Assembly: GCF_002896965.1 (NCBI RefSeq) | Contig: NZ_LYMM01000039.1 | Location: 1 to 64,000, forward strand | DNA length: 64,000 bases | Direction of reading: 5' to 3' | Origin: Novosphingobium guangzhouense | GTDB taxonomy: Bacteria > Pseudomonadota > Alphaproteobacteria > Sphingomonadales > Sphingomonadaceae | Shown here: positions 54,405 through 63,406 of the stretch, one piece after another | How positions within the stretch are numbered: the stretch's first letter is position 1 | Layout: each line of letters begins with the position of its first letter | Made by a program: the position numbers and the translations under genes | Notes under the pieces: model-generated | Databases searched by the model: none | Told to the model about the DNA's origin: nothing | What the model saw: only the letters and a program-made list of their open reading frames with translations

Positions 54405-54470
54405 AAGTCCTGGGGCCCAGATTTTCGGCGTCAAATTGTCTGCGCCAAATTGTCTCGGGCCCCAGGACTT
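54405..54470. terminator. long perfect inverted repeat downstream of the aldehyde dehydrogenase
   Basis: AAGTCCTGGGGCCC and GGGCCCCAGGACTT are perfect 14-bp inverted repeats, separated by 38 nt that themselves contain two CAAATTGTCT direct repeats 14 bp apart. The position after an operon end suggests a terminator or transcript-protecting element. The loop is longer than usual, so a mobile or structural repeat is also possible. Confidence 0.6.
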
Positions 54471-54508
54471 CCTTCCCTTGCCCCTCCCGACCCGCTAAGA
54501 ACCCGCCC

Positions 54509-54898
54509 GTGGGCACCATCAGGCACTTCTTCCGGCACCGTCCGGCGCTTGCGGCATTGCTGCTGGCCGCCGCGCTGTGCCTCAAGGCGCTGGTCCCCAC
54601 CGGCTACATGCCCACTGCGTCCGAAACCGGCACTGTCGTCATGCTCTGTTCGGGCACCACGATGACGGTGAACATCCCGGTCAAGGGCACCCATCAGGAT
54701 CACGGCGCCACCACGGCGGACCACCCTTGCGCCTTCGCTCCGCTGGGCGCGGCGATGACCGGGGCGGACTTTGCCGTGCTGGCGCTGGCGGCACTGGCCT
54801 TCGTCTTTGTCGCCGCGATCCTGCGCCGCGACCTCGCCCTGCCCACGGTCGCCGCGCGCATCAGGCCGCCCGGTCAGGCCCCGCCTCTCTTCATCTGA
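54509..54898 (+). CDS. DUF2946-like small membrane protein
   Basis: A 129-aa protein with an N-terminal hydrophobic helix (ALLLAAALCLKALVPTGYMP) and a second one near 87-107, separated by a short region with Cys/His (CSG, GTHQDHG, DHPCAF) as in DUF2946. It uses a GTG start with weak ribosome site. DUF2946 proteins often accompany metal uptake and copper genes; position before the TonB receptor and PepSY protein agrees. Confidence 0.68.
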   Translation: MGTIRHFFRHRPALAALLLAAALCLKALVPTGYMPTASETGTVVMLCSGTTMTVNIPVKGTHQDHGATTADHPCAFAPLGAAMTGADFAVLALAALAFVFVAAILRRDLALPTVAARIRPPGQAPPLFI

Positions 54899-54975
54899 AC
54901 CTTTGAAAGCCCGGTCGTTCGCGGCCCATAGCTATTCGCCCGCCGATCGCGCGGGCCGTTCAGGTGTATTTTCCC

Positions 54976-57261
54976 ATGTTCCGCACAATGCTCGCGCTCG
55001 GCGCGGCTCCGCTTGCCCTGCTTTCCGTCCATGCCTTCGCCGAAGAGGCGGACGACAACTCCACCATCCTTGTCGTAGGCCAGCGCGACCGCGACATCAG
55101 CCTTGATGCGCGCGGCCTTTCCGTCAGCCTCGGCGACGCGCAGTTCGAAGGCGTCAACGCCCGCAACGTCGAAGACCTCATGAAGTACGCGCCCGATTTC
55201 TTCGTGCGCACCCGCTATGCAGGCGATTCCAACGGCGTCCCCGGCTTTCGCGGCACCCATTCCACCCAGAGCGCGCGCACGCTGGTGATGGTGGACGGGT
55301 TTACCGTGTCCAACTTCCTTGGCAATTCCTTCGCCTATGCCCCCAAGTGGGGCGTCGTCGGCCCCGGCGAGGTGGAGCAGTTCGACGTTGTCTACGGCCC
55401 CTATTCGGCGCGCTATGCGGGCAATGCGATGGGCGGCGTGGTCAACATCACCACCCGCTCCCCCGAACGGACAGAGGCCTTCGCCACCGTGCAGGCGATG
55501 GCCGCGCCTTACGACCAGTACGGCACGCATGACACATACTACGGCTATTCGGCGGAAGGCGGCTTCGGCTTTCGCCAGAAGGACGGCCCTTGGTCGGTAC
55601 GCGTATCAGGCCGCCACTTTCGCAACACCGGCCATCCGCAGATGTTCTATGGCCTGACGCCCTCATCCAGCACCGCAGCCGCCACGGCCGTGACCGGCGC
55701 GATCGTCGACCCGAAACAGGCTATCGCCGGTTCTCCGGGCACCGCCACCAACCCACTTTTCGCCGCGCAGAGCCCCGCAAAAATCACGCAGGACCAGGCC
55801 AAGCTGCGCCTTGGCTATGACGGCGCATCTGGCGTGACCGGCGAACTCCTGCTGGCCTACTGGCACAACCTCGACAGCCAGACCGCACCCGACTGCTACT
55901 TGCGCGATGCCAATGGAAAGGCGGTATGCGACGGCCTCGTCTCGATCGGCGGGCAGACCTATACCGCCAGCGGGGCCAACTGGTCGCGCACCGTGCGCGA
56001 TGAACTGCTGGCGGGCCTGAAACTGGCCGCCCCGCTGTCCGATACGGTGGAGGTGCAGGCGAATGTCTCGACCTACCAGATCCTGCGCTCCGACGGCTTC
56101 ACGTCCGGCAGCTGGACGAACGGCGCCACCGGCGGCGCGGGCCGCCTGTCGCGCCAGGGGCCGACCTACTGGTGGACAGCCGACCTTGCGGCAACCGCGC
56201 ACCTGGGCAACGTACAGCTGTCCGGCGGCACCAGCGCCAACCTCTATCGCACCGACCTTGCCAACTATACGCTGGCGAACTGGCGCGCCGACACGGACAA
56301 GGCGTTTTCCAGCCGTACCTTCGGCAAGACCCGCACCCTTGCCGCATGGGGCGAACTGCGCGTGCCGATCGATGCGCTGACGCTGACGCTGGGCGCCCGT
56401 TACGAAGACTGGCGCGCGTTCGACGGCGGGCTGGCCAGCCTCGGCTCGAGCGGCGCGGTGATTGCCAACCGCTACGACAGCCGCCACGCCACCGGATTCC
56501 AGCCCAAGGCCGCGCTGGAATGGGCGGTCGATCCCGATACCCGCGTGCAACTGAGCCTGGCCAAAGCAGTACGCTTTCCCACCGTGGGCGAACTGTTCCA
56601 GGGCAGCCTCAACGGCGACGGCACCTTCAACGCCGACAGCTTCGATCCGAACCTCAAGCCCGAACGATCCACCGATGCAAACCTGCTGGTGGCGCACGAT
56701 TTCGGCGGCGTAAAGCTGACCGGATCGGCATTCTGGCAAAGGGTGAGGAACACCATCTTCTCGTTCTACGGCTTCAACCAGAACGGGGTGAGCATATCCA
56801 ACTACAAGAACATCGACGTGACGCGCCAGTACGGCCTCGAACTGATCGCAGAGGCCCGCGACGTGCTGACCGCCGGGCTGGACGTCGACGCCAACGCCGC
56901 GTGGATCGATTCCGTGACCGTGCGCAACGATGCCGCCCCGGCCGCCGAGGGCGTACAGTTCCCGCGCATCCCGCGCTGGCGGCTGAACGGTAACGTGCGC
57001 TACCGGGTGGCGGAGCCGGTGCTGCTCTCGATCGGGGTGCGCTATGCCAGCCGCCCCAACACCGACCTGTTCGGCCTGCAGCGCGGCGATACCTACGGCT
57101 ATACCTCGGAACTCTTCGCGCTCGACGCCCGCGTCAGCTGGGACGTAACGCCGCAGCTGCGCATCAGCGCCGGGGTGGACAACATCACCAACGACCGCGC
57201 CTGGGTCTATCATCCCTATCCCCAGCGCAGCTTCCTCCTCGAAGCGGGATGGCAGCTGTGA
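54976..57261 (+). CDS. TonB-dependent outer-membrane receptor
   Basis: A ~761-aa receptor with a signal peptide (MFRTMLALGAAPLALLSVHA, cleavage after AFA), a TonB-box region (ILVVGQRD), a plug domain with VPGFRGTH, VMVDGFTV and SARYAGNAMGGVVNITT, and a C-terminal barrel ending in RSFLLEAGWQL. I choose the ATG giving MFRTML over a GTG 12 bp upstream. Ligand unknown; the operon points to a metal complex, possibly copper or iron. Confidence 0.9.
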   Translation: MFRTMLALGAAPLALLSVHAFAEEADDNSTILVVGQRDRDISLDARGLSVSLGDAQFEGVNARNVEDLMKYAPDFFVRTRYAGDSNGVPGFRGTHSTQSARTLVMVDGFTVSNFLGNSFAYAPKWGVVGPGEVEQFDVVYGPYSARYAGNAMGGVVNITTRSPERTEAFATVQAMAAPYDQYGTHDTYYGYSAEGGFGFRQKDGPWSVRVSGRHFRNTGHPQMFYGLTPSSSTAAATAVTGAIVDPKQAIAGSPGTATNPLFAAQSPAKITQDQAKLRLGYDGASGVTGELLLAYWHNLDSQTAPDCYLRDANGKAVCDGLVSIGGQTYTASGANWSRTVRDELLAGLKLAAPLSDTVEVQANVSTYQILRSDGFTSGSWTNGATGGAGRLSRQGPTYWWTADLAATAHLGNVQLSGGTSANLYRTDLANYTLANWRADTDKAFSSRTFGKTRTLAAWGELRVPIDALTLTLGARYEDWRAFDGGLASLGSSGAVIANRYDSRHATGFQPKAALEWAVDPDTRVQLSLAKAVRFPTVGELFQGSLNGDGTFNADSFDPNLKPERSTDANLLVAHDFGGVKLTGSAFWQRVRNTIFSFYGFNQNGVSISNYKNIDVTRQYGLELIAEARDVLTAGLDVDANAAWIDSVTVRNDAAPAAEGVQFPRIPRWRLNGNVRYRVAEPVLLSIGVRYASRPNTDLFGLQRGDTYGYTSELFALDARVSWDVTPQLRISAGVDNITNDRAWVYHPYPQRSFLLEAGWQL

Positions 57262-58652
57262 GCGCCGCCCCGATCACGCCGCAGGCCCGCCCCGAACGCC
57301 GCTACGAACAATGGTATCGCGCTGTCTGGCGCTGGCACTTCTATGCCGGGTTGTTCTGCGTGCCCTTCGTGATCTGGCTGTCGGTGACGGGCGGGCTCTA
57401 CCTGTTCAAGCCGCAGATCGAGGCCGCGCTCTACGCGCCTTATCGCAATGTTGCGACCGGCCCGTCCCTTGCGCCGGCAACCCTTGCCGCGCGGGCAGTG
57501 GCAGCCGTGCCGGGCTCGGTCCTGCACAAGTATGTCCTGCCCGAAAGCCCGCGCGATGCCGTGCAGATTCTGGTCGGGAGAGGGGCTGACGACGTGCGCG
57601 TATGGGTCCACCCGCAGACCGGCGCGGTGCTGCATCAGGTGGCAGAGGAAGACCGCCTGATGCGCCTGGTCTTCCGTCTCCACGGCGAACTTCTGGCGGG
57701 GGACTGGGGCTCTGCCCTCGTCGAGACGGCGGCCTGCTGGACGCTGGTGATGCTGCTGACCGGCCTGTTCCTGTGGTGGCCGCGCGTAGGGGCCCGTCTG
57801 GCGGGCGTGCTCTACCCGCGCCTGCGCGCCGGGCGCCGCCTGTTCTGGCGCGATATCCACGCAGTCACCGGGCTGTGGATCACGCTGGGGGCGGTGTTCC
57901 TGATCGTATCGGGCCTGCCCTGGGCCAACGCGTGGGGAGACTATTTCCGGCAGGTGCGCGCCATCACCGGAACCGCAGCGGCGCGGCAGGACTGGTCCGC
58001 GGGGTCAGGCGCCGACGCCACCGTGCGTCGCCGTGACGACGCAGCGATGCGCGCGATGATGTCCCCCCATGCCGAGCACCACGGGATGGCGATGGCGCAC
58101 ATGGCTGCTCCTCCGGCGGCCCTTGATGCCGTGGTTGCAAGTTCGAGCCAGCTCCACTTCGCGGCGCCCGTCGAAATCAGCCCGCCGACCGCCCCCGCCA
58201 TGCCCTGGCAAGTGCGCAGTCAGGCAGAGAACCGCCCCCGCCGCGACAGCGCGGAGATCGCCCCGGACGGCCGCCTCATCGGCGTGGAGCGCTTCGCCGA
58301 CCGCCACTGGATCGACCGCGCAGTAGGCTACGGCGTCGCCATCCACGAAGGCGCCTGGGCCGGCATCGCCAACCAGCTGGTCAACCTTGCGGTGCTGGCC
58401 GGCCTTGTCCTGCTGTGCGTGTCCAGCACGATCCTGTGGTGGCGCCGCCGCCCCGACACCCTTCTCGGCGCCCCGAACAGCCTCGCGCCGCTACGCCATT
58501 CCTGGGCGCTGGTCCTGCTGGTGATGGCGCTGGCCACGCTGATGCCCCTGTTCGGCCTCTCGCTGGCCCTGGCCCTGGTGACAGAACAGGCCCTGACACG
58601 CGCCGCACCGCAGTTGCGCAAATGGATGGGCTGGCGAGACAGGCGGACATGA
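57258..58652 (+). CDS. PepSY-associated membrane protein with His/Met-rich loop
   Basis: A ~464-aa PepSY_TM protein with four membrane helices (around 25-45, 160-180, 210-230, 375-400) and PepSY repeats between. A His/Met-rich loop (MMSPHAEHHGMAMAHM) near residue 268-283 could bind copper or iron. Such proteins are often inner-membrane reductases or chelate processors next to TonB receptors. The GTG overlaps the receptor stop (GTGA); an ATG 9 bp earlier is the alternative. Confidence 0.82.
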   Translation: MSAAPITPQARPERRYEQWYRAVWRWHFYAGLFCVPFVIWLSVTGGLYLFKPQIEAALYAPYRNVATGPSLAPATLAARAVAAVPGSVLHKYVLPESPRDAVQILVGRGADDVRVWVHPQTGAVLHQVAEEDRLMRLVFRLHGELLAGDWGSALVETAACWTLVMLLTGLFLWWPRVGARLAGVLYPRLRAGRRLFWRDIHAVTGLWITLGAVFLIVSGLPWANAWGDYFRQVRAITGTAAARQDWSAGSGADATVRRRDDAAMRAMMSPHAEHHGMAMAHMAAPPAALDAVVASSSQLHFAAPVEISPPTAPAMPWQVRSQAENRPRRDSAEIAPDGRLIGVERFADRHWIDRAVGYGVAIHEGAWAGIANQLVNLAVLAGLVLLCVSSTILWWRRRPDTLLGAPNSLAPLRHSWALVLLVMALATLMPLFGLSLALALVTEQALTRAAPQLRKWMGWRDRRT

Positions 58653-58788
58653 CCCGTTCCTGCACCTTTCGAGATAACCTCAAGATGCCGCCGCGGGCCG
58701 CTTGAAGCAGTGATTTGACGACCCTCCGGTTCGGATCGTCATGACGCTGCCCGGCATAGTTCGGCATTCGCGGCATTCACTGGGAAGC

Positions 58789-58818
58789 GCCAATCGCAGC
58801 ACAATTGCCGCGATTGGC
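58789..58818. terminator. 9-bp inverted repeat between convergent genes
   Basis: GCCAATCGC and GCGATTGGC form a perfect 9-bp stem with a 12-nt loop in the 197-bp gap between the PepSY gene and the convergent lipoprotein. A bidirectional terminator is likely, although no clear T-run follows. Nothing else is visible in this gap. Confidence 0.5.
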
Positions 58819-58849
58819 TACAGCCATGATCGGAAAATCCAGAATCACA

Positions 58850-61372
58850 TCAGCGCTTGGTGCCAACGGCAAGACCGCTGATATTGGTCGGCCCGCCGGG
58901 GAGAGTAGCGTCCGATACGCTCCACAATGCTCCGAATTCGGCAGCGTTCGGCCCGTAGAAATCGCCCTGGAAATGTCCGCTGGCTGTATTACCGTAAAAT
59001 CCGTCGTTGGCGATGCTTCCGGCAAAGGAATACTGCGGCAGGCTGCGTGGCCCCGCTTCGCTGGTGTTCAGGTTGAGGGCAAGCGTCAGTGTACCGGCTC
59101 CGAAATCTGCATCCAGACGAGATTGCCCCGAAACGGCCCCGACATAGCCCAATTGCTGTACACTGCCATATCCGTAAGCAACGCCCGAATAACTTGCAGT
59201 GCCCGCATGTGGACGGTCTATCGCCTTAGTATTCAAGCCAAAAACGAAGAAGTTATGGATAGATCCATTCGGCGAATCATCGACTTCGACCGCCATGTCG
59301 CCAAAGGTCATGTACGATAGCGCGATAACGGGATTCTGATCCCCGAATTTCGAAATATACCCTGTGACCGACGCATCTGCAGTTTCGACCCGATAGTATG
59401 TGCGCGATGCCGAGGATGAAGTAGCATGTGCCGGGTCGAACGTATAAGTCCCGCTGCTGACCCCATAGGGATGCGCAAGGCGTGCCGTGTAGGTTCCTGT
59501 CGTCGGATCATAGGTGATCGTAGAACCTTCTTCGAAACCATCTGCCATCGTGACTGTCTGAAACGAAGTCAGGCGGTCCAGATCCTGGAACTTGATACCT
59601 GTCTCCAGAACCGACGGATCGTTGACACCCAGAAAAGTCCCCACGGCCCGATCACTTCCATCGGACGCACTCCATGTCGCGCCCACTTCCTCCGCTCCTG
59701 GACCGAAGAAGCTGCCATCGAACGTTCCCGAATAATTGCCGATCTCACCGAAAGAAAGCGAACCTGAGAAGGCATTACGCGAACTGGAAAGCATCCCGCT
59801 TCCGGTCAGAGCTGCAGCTTTCGACACTCGGGCACGTCCTGCGATGGAGTAATCCTCCACCAGTTGAAGGTCTCCCTTCAAGGTCATCGCGCCAGAACCC
59901 AGATCGACTGACAGGGTGCCGGAACCCGATGCCAACAGAGCATTGGCATAGTCATTGTCTATAACTTTTCCGGTAAACGACAGAAGATACCCGGCATCGC
60001 CGGTGCGCACGAGAGAGGCATCCGGCGTCGGCATGCCGTATACAATGCTGTCGAGGCGATAGCGCAGCGGTTGTCCCGCACTTCCGCCCGTCAGTTGCTG
60101 GAAGTACCCGGCTGCGGACCATGTCTGAACGGTCGGCACTACGAACAGGTCACCAAGATAATCCATGTTCGAGCCATAAGGGAGCGGCATGTAAACTCCC
60201 GTGGACAGGCCTGGCGCGGTCATCTGGTAGAATCCGTTGCCCGCGTTGTACGCTATGCTGAAGGTTTCGCTCGAAAGGGTTTGATTGGCGAAATCGCCCA
60301 CGACAGACGAATTGACCGCGCCGGTTGCCGTCGTGAAATCAAGCCTGCGGGCCTGAACGGTGAAAACCTGGCTGTTGTCGAGACTGCGTCCGGAGAACCG
60401 GGAATTGCCGTAGGCTCCCTGCCGCCCCATTATCGTACCGATTGCGACACGGCCATCAGGCGCAGCAGCGTTGAATGTGGCGCCGATCTCGTTGACTTCC
60501 GGCCCGAAGAACGCGCCTTGCAAGCCGCCGGAGAATTCGGCTCCATCGGAAAATCTGAATGTGCCGGTGAAACTGTTGGCGCTGCTCGACACGGTGCCCT
60601 CGGCGGCGAATACGTTGTCGTCGCCGCCAGTGTACACGCCGTTCATGGTGCCCCTGATGGACACTTGCCCCGCAGCGAAATCGACTACTGCCCCGCCACT
60701 GCCGCCAAGCGCTGCGGGGCCGGTGGGCGTGGTTTCGATCCCGACCAGATCGACGTCAAAATATCCGGCGCCAGTTCTGGGCACAGCACTTGCCGCGGAA
60801 GGCATTCCGTAGACGAATGCATCCAGAGTGCCGCTGCCGGAATTGTTTGAGATTTGAGTGTGCTGCCAAAAGGCACTGCCGACGTATTGGTACGTGAATC
60901 TTCCAGAAACGCCGGGATTGGTAATCGTGAGTGAATCAACGTTGCTGCTCGAATTTTTGCGGACATACACCGTCGCGCCCGGACTGGATTGCGAAGCATC
61001 GATGTCTGCCGCCGTGAAAGTAATCGACCCGCCTCGCCCCGTCAGCGTGTAAGATCCAGCCACGGCATCATACCGGATCGTGCCTGTCTGATTGGCGACG
61101 GTTCCGTTTGTCTTGCCGTTCGCGTTGAAATTAGCTGTCGCGCGAGCGGACAAGTTCGCAAAGCTCTCGGTGACCAAAGGTGCGATGAGATCGGCATTCT
61201 TGGGCGCAGGTGTAGGTGTAGGTGTAGGTGTAGGTGTAGGTGTAGGTGTAGGTGTAGGTGTAGGCGACGGTGTGGGCGCAGGCGTGCTATTAACGTCACC
61301 ACCACCGCCGCCGCATGCCGAAAGGGCAAGCGCAAGGCCCAGCGCCGTAGCGCTCAAGAATACCTGTCTCAT
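58850..61372 (-). CDS. surface lipoprotein with three TbpB-like repeats
   Basis: An 840-aa lipoprotein: signal peptide [20 protein letters not shown] with lipobox LSAC, then a Gly-rich stretch, a long (PT)n linker, and three similar ~260-aa units each carrying a TbpB barrel signature: [26 protein letters not shown] and [13 protein letters not shown]. TbpB/HpuA/Slam-dependent lipoproteins capture transferrin, heme or other ligands on the outer surface. The gene seems lower in GC than its neighbours by eye. It is convergent with the TonB/PepSY operon; cooperation is inferred. Confidence 0.82.
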   Translation of the reverse strand: MRQVFLSATALGLALALSACGGGGGDVNSTPAPTPSPTPTPTPTPTPTPTPTPTPAPKNADLIAPLVTESFANLSARATANFNANGKTNGTVANQTGTIRYDAVAGSYTLTGRGGSITFTAADIDASQSSPGATVYVRKNSSSNVDSLTITNPGVSGRFTYQYVGSAFWQHTQISNNSGSGTLDAFVYGMPSAASAVPRTGAGYFDVDLVGIETTPTGPAALGGSGGAVVDFAAGQVSIRGTMNGVYTGGDDNVFAAEGTVSSSANSFTGTFRFSDGAEFSGGLQGAFFGPEVNEIGATFNAAAPDGRVAIGTIMGRQGAYGNSRFSGRSLDNSQVFTVQARRLDFTTATGAVNSSVVGDFANQTLSSETFSIAYNAGNGFYQMTAPGLSTGVYMPLPYGSNMDYLGDLFVVPTVQTWSAAGYFQQLTGGSAGQPLRYRLDSIVYGMPTPDASLVRTGDAGYLLSFTGKVIDNDYANALLASGSGTLSVDLGSGAMTLKGDLQLVEDYSIAGRARVSKAAALTGSGMLSSSRNAFSGSLSFGEIGNYSGTFDGSFFGPGAEEVGATWSASDGSDRAVGTFLGVNDPSVLETGIKFQDLDRLTSFQTVTMADGFEEGSTITYDPTTGTYTARLAHPYGVSSGTYTFDPAHATSSSASRTYYRVETADASVTGYISKFGDQNPVIALSYMTFGDMAVEVDDSPNGSIHNFFVFGLNTKAIDRPHAGTASYSGVAYGYGSVQQLGYVGAVSGQSRLDADFGAGTLTLALNLNTSEAGPRSLPQYSFAGSIANDGFYGNTASGHFQGDFYGPNAAEFGALWSVSDATLPGGPTNISGLAVGTKR
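61208..61261 (+). repeat. (AGGTGT)9 hexanucleotide microsatellite in the lipoprotein linker
   Basis: Nine perfect AGGTGT copies (ACACCT on the coding strand) encode the (Thr-Pro)n tether between the lipid anchor and the first TbpB-like domain. A 6-bp unit keeps frame, so copy-number change would lengthen or shorten the tether without knocking out the gene. Confidence 0.9.
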
Positions 61373-61875
61373 CGTGATCCCCCGTAGAATAATTCAAAAC
61401 GCCGAGTTCACCCCGATCTCGGCGAATAGGCGTCTTTAGTCGTATAATTCGATCGAAGAGGAGTTGCGCATGACATGCCCCCAGGCTTGCGCCAGCGTGG
61501 ATTGGAACCGGGCAGCGTTGTTGCGCATGCGCGCGGTCTGAGCAATGCCCTGCGCAGCGAATCCCGCAGCGCCTTTCGAAGCAAACCATTGCTCGGGCAG
61601 TTCTGCGGCGCAGATCACCACGCGAGCATGTTCCAGGCCCAGCAACAGGGTTTCGCCGAGCAGGCCACACGCACACGAGATTGATAGACCGCCCCCGTCA
61701 CCATAAGCTGGCGGCCTTCTGTGCGACACCTCAGCGCTACAGTCCCGAGGCGGTATTCTTACATGATTTGAGAAGCTTAGCGCCGAATGGCGAACCCCGT
61801 TGTGCGACAGTCGTGTGCCACAGTTTGGGTGCAACGATCCCTTAAGATGTTGTTTTTCAACGATTTCAGGGAAGG
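61373..61875. other. 503-bp gap between lipoprotein gene and tRNA-Thr; possible gene remnant
   Basis: No convincing gene. A minus-strand open frame ending at 61436 has a coding-looking tail (ARVVICAAELPEQWF, ASKGAAGFAAQGIAQTARMR) but no proper start; an ATG in another frame upstream (MVTGAVYQSRV) could mean a frameshifted remnant. A hairpin with T-run follows the frame's stop, as after a real gene. The rest appears lower in GC and holds the lipoprotein promoter region. Confidence 0.35.
61391..61424 (-). terminator. hairpin with T-run upstream of the lipoprotein gene
   Basis: On the minus strand CGCCGAG and CTCGGCG form a 7-bp stem with an 11-nt loop, followed by TTTTGAATT. It lies about 20-50 bp before the lipoprotein start, so it is either a terminator of an upstream transcript or a leader attenuator. 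Confidence 0.55.
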
Positions 61876-61951
61876 TGGTGCCGCTTACGTGACTCGAACA
61901 CGTGACCCCATCATTACGAATGATGTGCTCTACCAACTGAGCTAAAGCGGC
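61876..61951 (-). tRNA. tRNA-Thr(CGT), intact with encoded CCA
   Basis: The minus strand reads GCCGCTTTAGCTCAGTTGGT at the 5' end. The acceptor stem GCCGCTT/AAGCGGC closes perfectly, the D arm is AGCTCAGTTGGTAGAGC, and the anticodon stem CATCA/TGATG holds loop TTCGTAA, giving anticodon CGT (Thr, ACG codons). The T arm CACGTGTTCGAGTCACGTA and a genomic CCA are present. Confidence 0.96.
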
Positions 61952-62131
61952 ATGCCTTGAAGGCAGGCGCGGCGTTTACATGGGGAAGGCTTGCTGTGCA
62001 ATCGCCTTTCGCGCATTTTTTTGTAGACCTGCAAAAGCCACGTATTCCTGCGGAATTGCGGGTCAATACCGGGCGATGAAAGGCTATTCCTGGAGGTCGC
62101 AACGCGCCGAAACATCGCCGTTTCATTAAAA

Positions 62132-62184
62132 TGGTGGGCGGTGAGGGGCTCGAACCCCCGACCCTCTCGGTGTAAACGAGAGGC
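62132..62184 (-). pseudogene. 3' fragment of tRNA-Val(TAC), probable attachment site of an integrated element
   Basis: The minus strand holds an anticodon stem TCTCG/CGAGA with loop TTTACAC (anticodon TAC), variable loop, T arm GGGGGTTCGAGCCCCTC, the 3' acceptor strand ACCGCCC, discriminator A and CCA. The 5' half, which should start GGGCGGT and include a normal D arm, is missing: upstream reads GTGGTTAGAAAGTGGTCGCC. The 3' end points to the chromosome (left), so the break lies on the right side, as expected at an attR-type end. Confidence 0.85.
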
Positions 62185-62239
62185 GACCACTTTCTAACCA
62201 CGATTTCCGTACTTTTCTAGAAGAACGGAGCGTGATTTA

Positions 62240-63406
62240 ATGGAGAACGAACAAGCACCGAGTGTCCACTCTGTGTCCACCGCTGTTCCCGAGGCGTTCG
62301 CCTGGGCACCCGATATGGTCATATATCACGACAAGTGCGCTGACGGAATTGTCGCCGCGTGGGCCTGTTGGAAGCGCTGGGGCGAGGCCCCGGAGTACCG
62401 CGCGGCGAACTATGGCTACCAGCCGCCGGAGGATGTGGCGGGCAAGAATATCCTCATCGTCGACTTCAGCTACAAGGCCGATGATCTCCGAGCCATGGTC
62501 GCGGCTGGGGCTAAGTCCATCGTGATCCTTGACCACCACGAAACTGCGCAGGCGGCGCTGGAGCCGTTCAGCGTCTTCTCGACGAAGCCCGAGCGGTTCA
62601 GCACCCGGACGGCGGCATCCATGATCGAAGACCTCGAGCGAGGCGGCTACCCGGCTATCCTCGCCCTGTTCGACATGGACCGCAGCGGCGCGCGCATGGC
62701 GTGGGACTTCGCGATGCAGGGCGTCGAGCCGCCCGAGCTGGTGCTGCTGGCCGAGCGGTACGACCTGTGGCGCTTCGTGCCCAACACGCTCGACGATGCC
62801 GAACTGCTTCACCTCGATATTCAGTCTGGCCCCCTGACGATCGAGCGGATGGAAAGCATCCACGACGAGCTTCAGGACGGCGAGAGGACGCCGCTCAATC
62901 GGGGCGAGGTGGTGGAGTACTGGCGCCAGCCGCTGATCCGGGAGATTGCCGCGCGGGCGTACCTGGGCACCGTCGGCGGCGTGGAGGGCGTCATCATGGT
63001 CGAATGCCCCTACAGCCTCGTGTCGGCGGTCGGGCACTACCTGCTCGCCCAGCACCCGGCCGCGCCGTTCGCCGCGATGTCGGTCACTGGCGAGAAGGCG
63101 GTCAGCTGGTCGCTGCGCAGCGCATACGACCGGCAGAGCGTTAGCGAGGTCGCCAGCCGCTTCGGAGGCGGCGGGCATCGCAACGCGGCTGGGTTCCGGG
63201 TCGAAACGAACAGCCGCGATGCGCGGGTCGCGAAGTACCTGAGCGATGAATCTGCAGCGCGGGCGGCAATGGCCAACCGGCCTGCGGAGATCCGTGACCG
63301 CCTCAATGCTTGGCAGACGGCGCAGTCTGAGTGGTTCAGCGACACGCTTTTGGAGATCGTCGCGGAATTCATCGCTTTCGAAGACGCCAAGCGGGAGACG
63401 GTGTGA
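62240..63406 (+). CDS. DHH family phosphoesterase, phage-cargo type
   Basis: A 388-aa DHH/DHHA1-fold protein. Catalytic segments are IYHDKCADGIVAAW (Asp31, Asp35), IVDFSYKADDL, ILDHHETAQ (about 97-101) and the C-terminal RFGGGGHRNAAGF (DHHA1). This family cleaves nanoRNA, pAp or cyclic dinucleotides; in phages it may act on cyclic nucleotide signals or 5' ends. The ATG follows GGAG. It lies directly inside the element next to the tRNA-Val fragment. Confidence 0.86.
   Translation: MENEQAPSVHSVSTAVPEAFAWAPDMVIYHDKCADGIVAAWACWKRWGEAPEYRAANYGYQPPEDVAGKNILIVDFSYKADDLRAMVAAGAKSIVILDHHETAQAALEPFSVFSTKPERFSTRTAASMIEDLERGGYPAILALFDMDRSGARMAWDFAMQGVEPPELVLLAERYDLWRFVPNTLDDAELLHLDIQSGPLTIERMESIHDELQDGERTPLNRGEVVEYWRQPLIREIAARAYLGTVGGVEGVIMVECPYSLVSAVGHYLLAQHPAAPFAAMSVTGEKAVSWSLRSAYDRQSVSEVASRFGGGGHRNAAGFRVETNSRDARVAKYLSDESAARAAMANRPAEIRDRLNAWQTAQSEWFSDTLLEIVAEFIAFEDAKRETV

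Noticed and set aside
61208..61261. CRISPR-like repeat array
   Set aside because: The hexamer repeats are uninterrupted, with no spacers, and encode the Thr-Pro linker of the lipoprotein.
61436..61936. 166-codon minus-strand frame reaching into the tRNA-Thr as a full gene
   Set aside because: Its start lies inside the tRNA gene, so the N-terminal half cannot be a normal coding region; only the tail is kept as a possible remnant.
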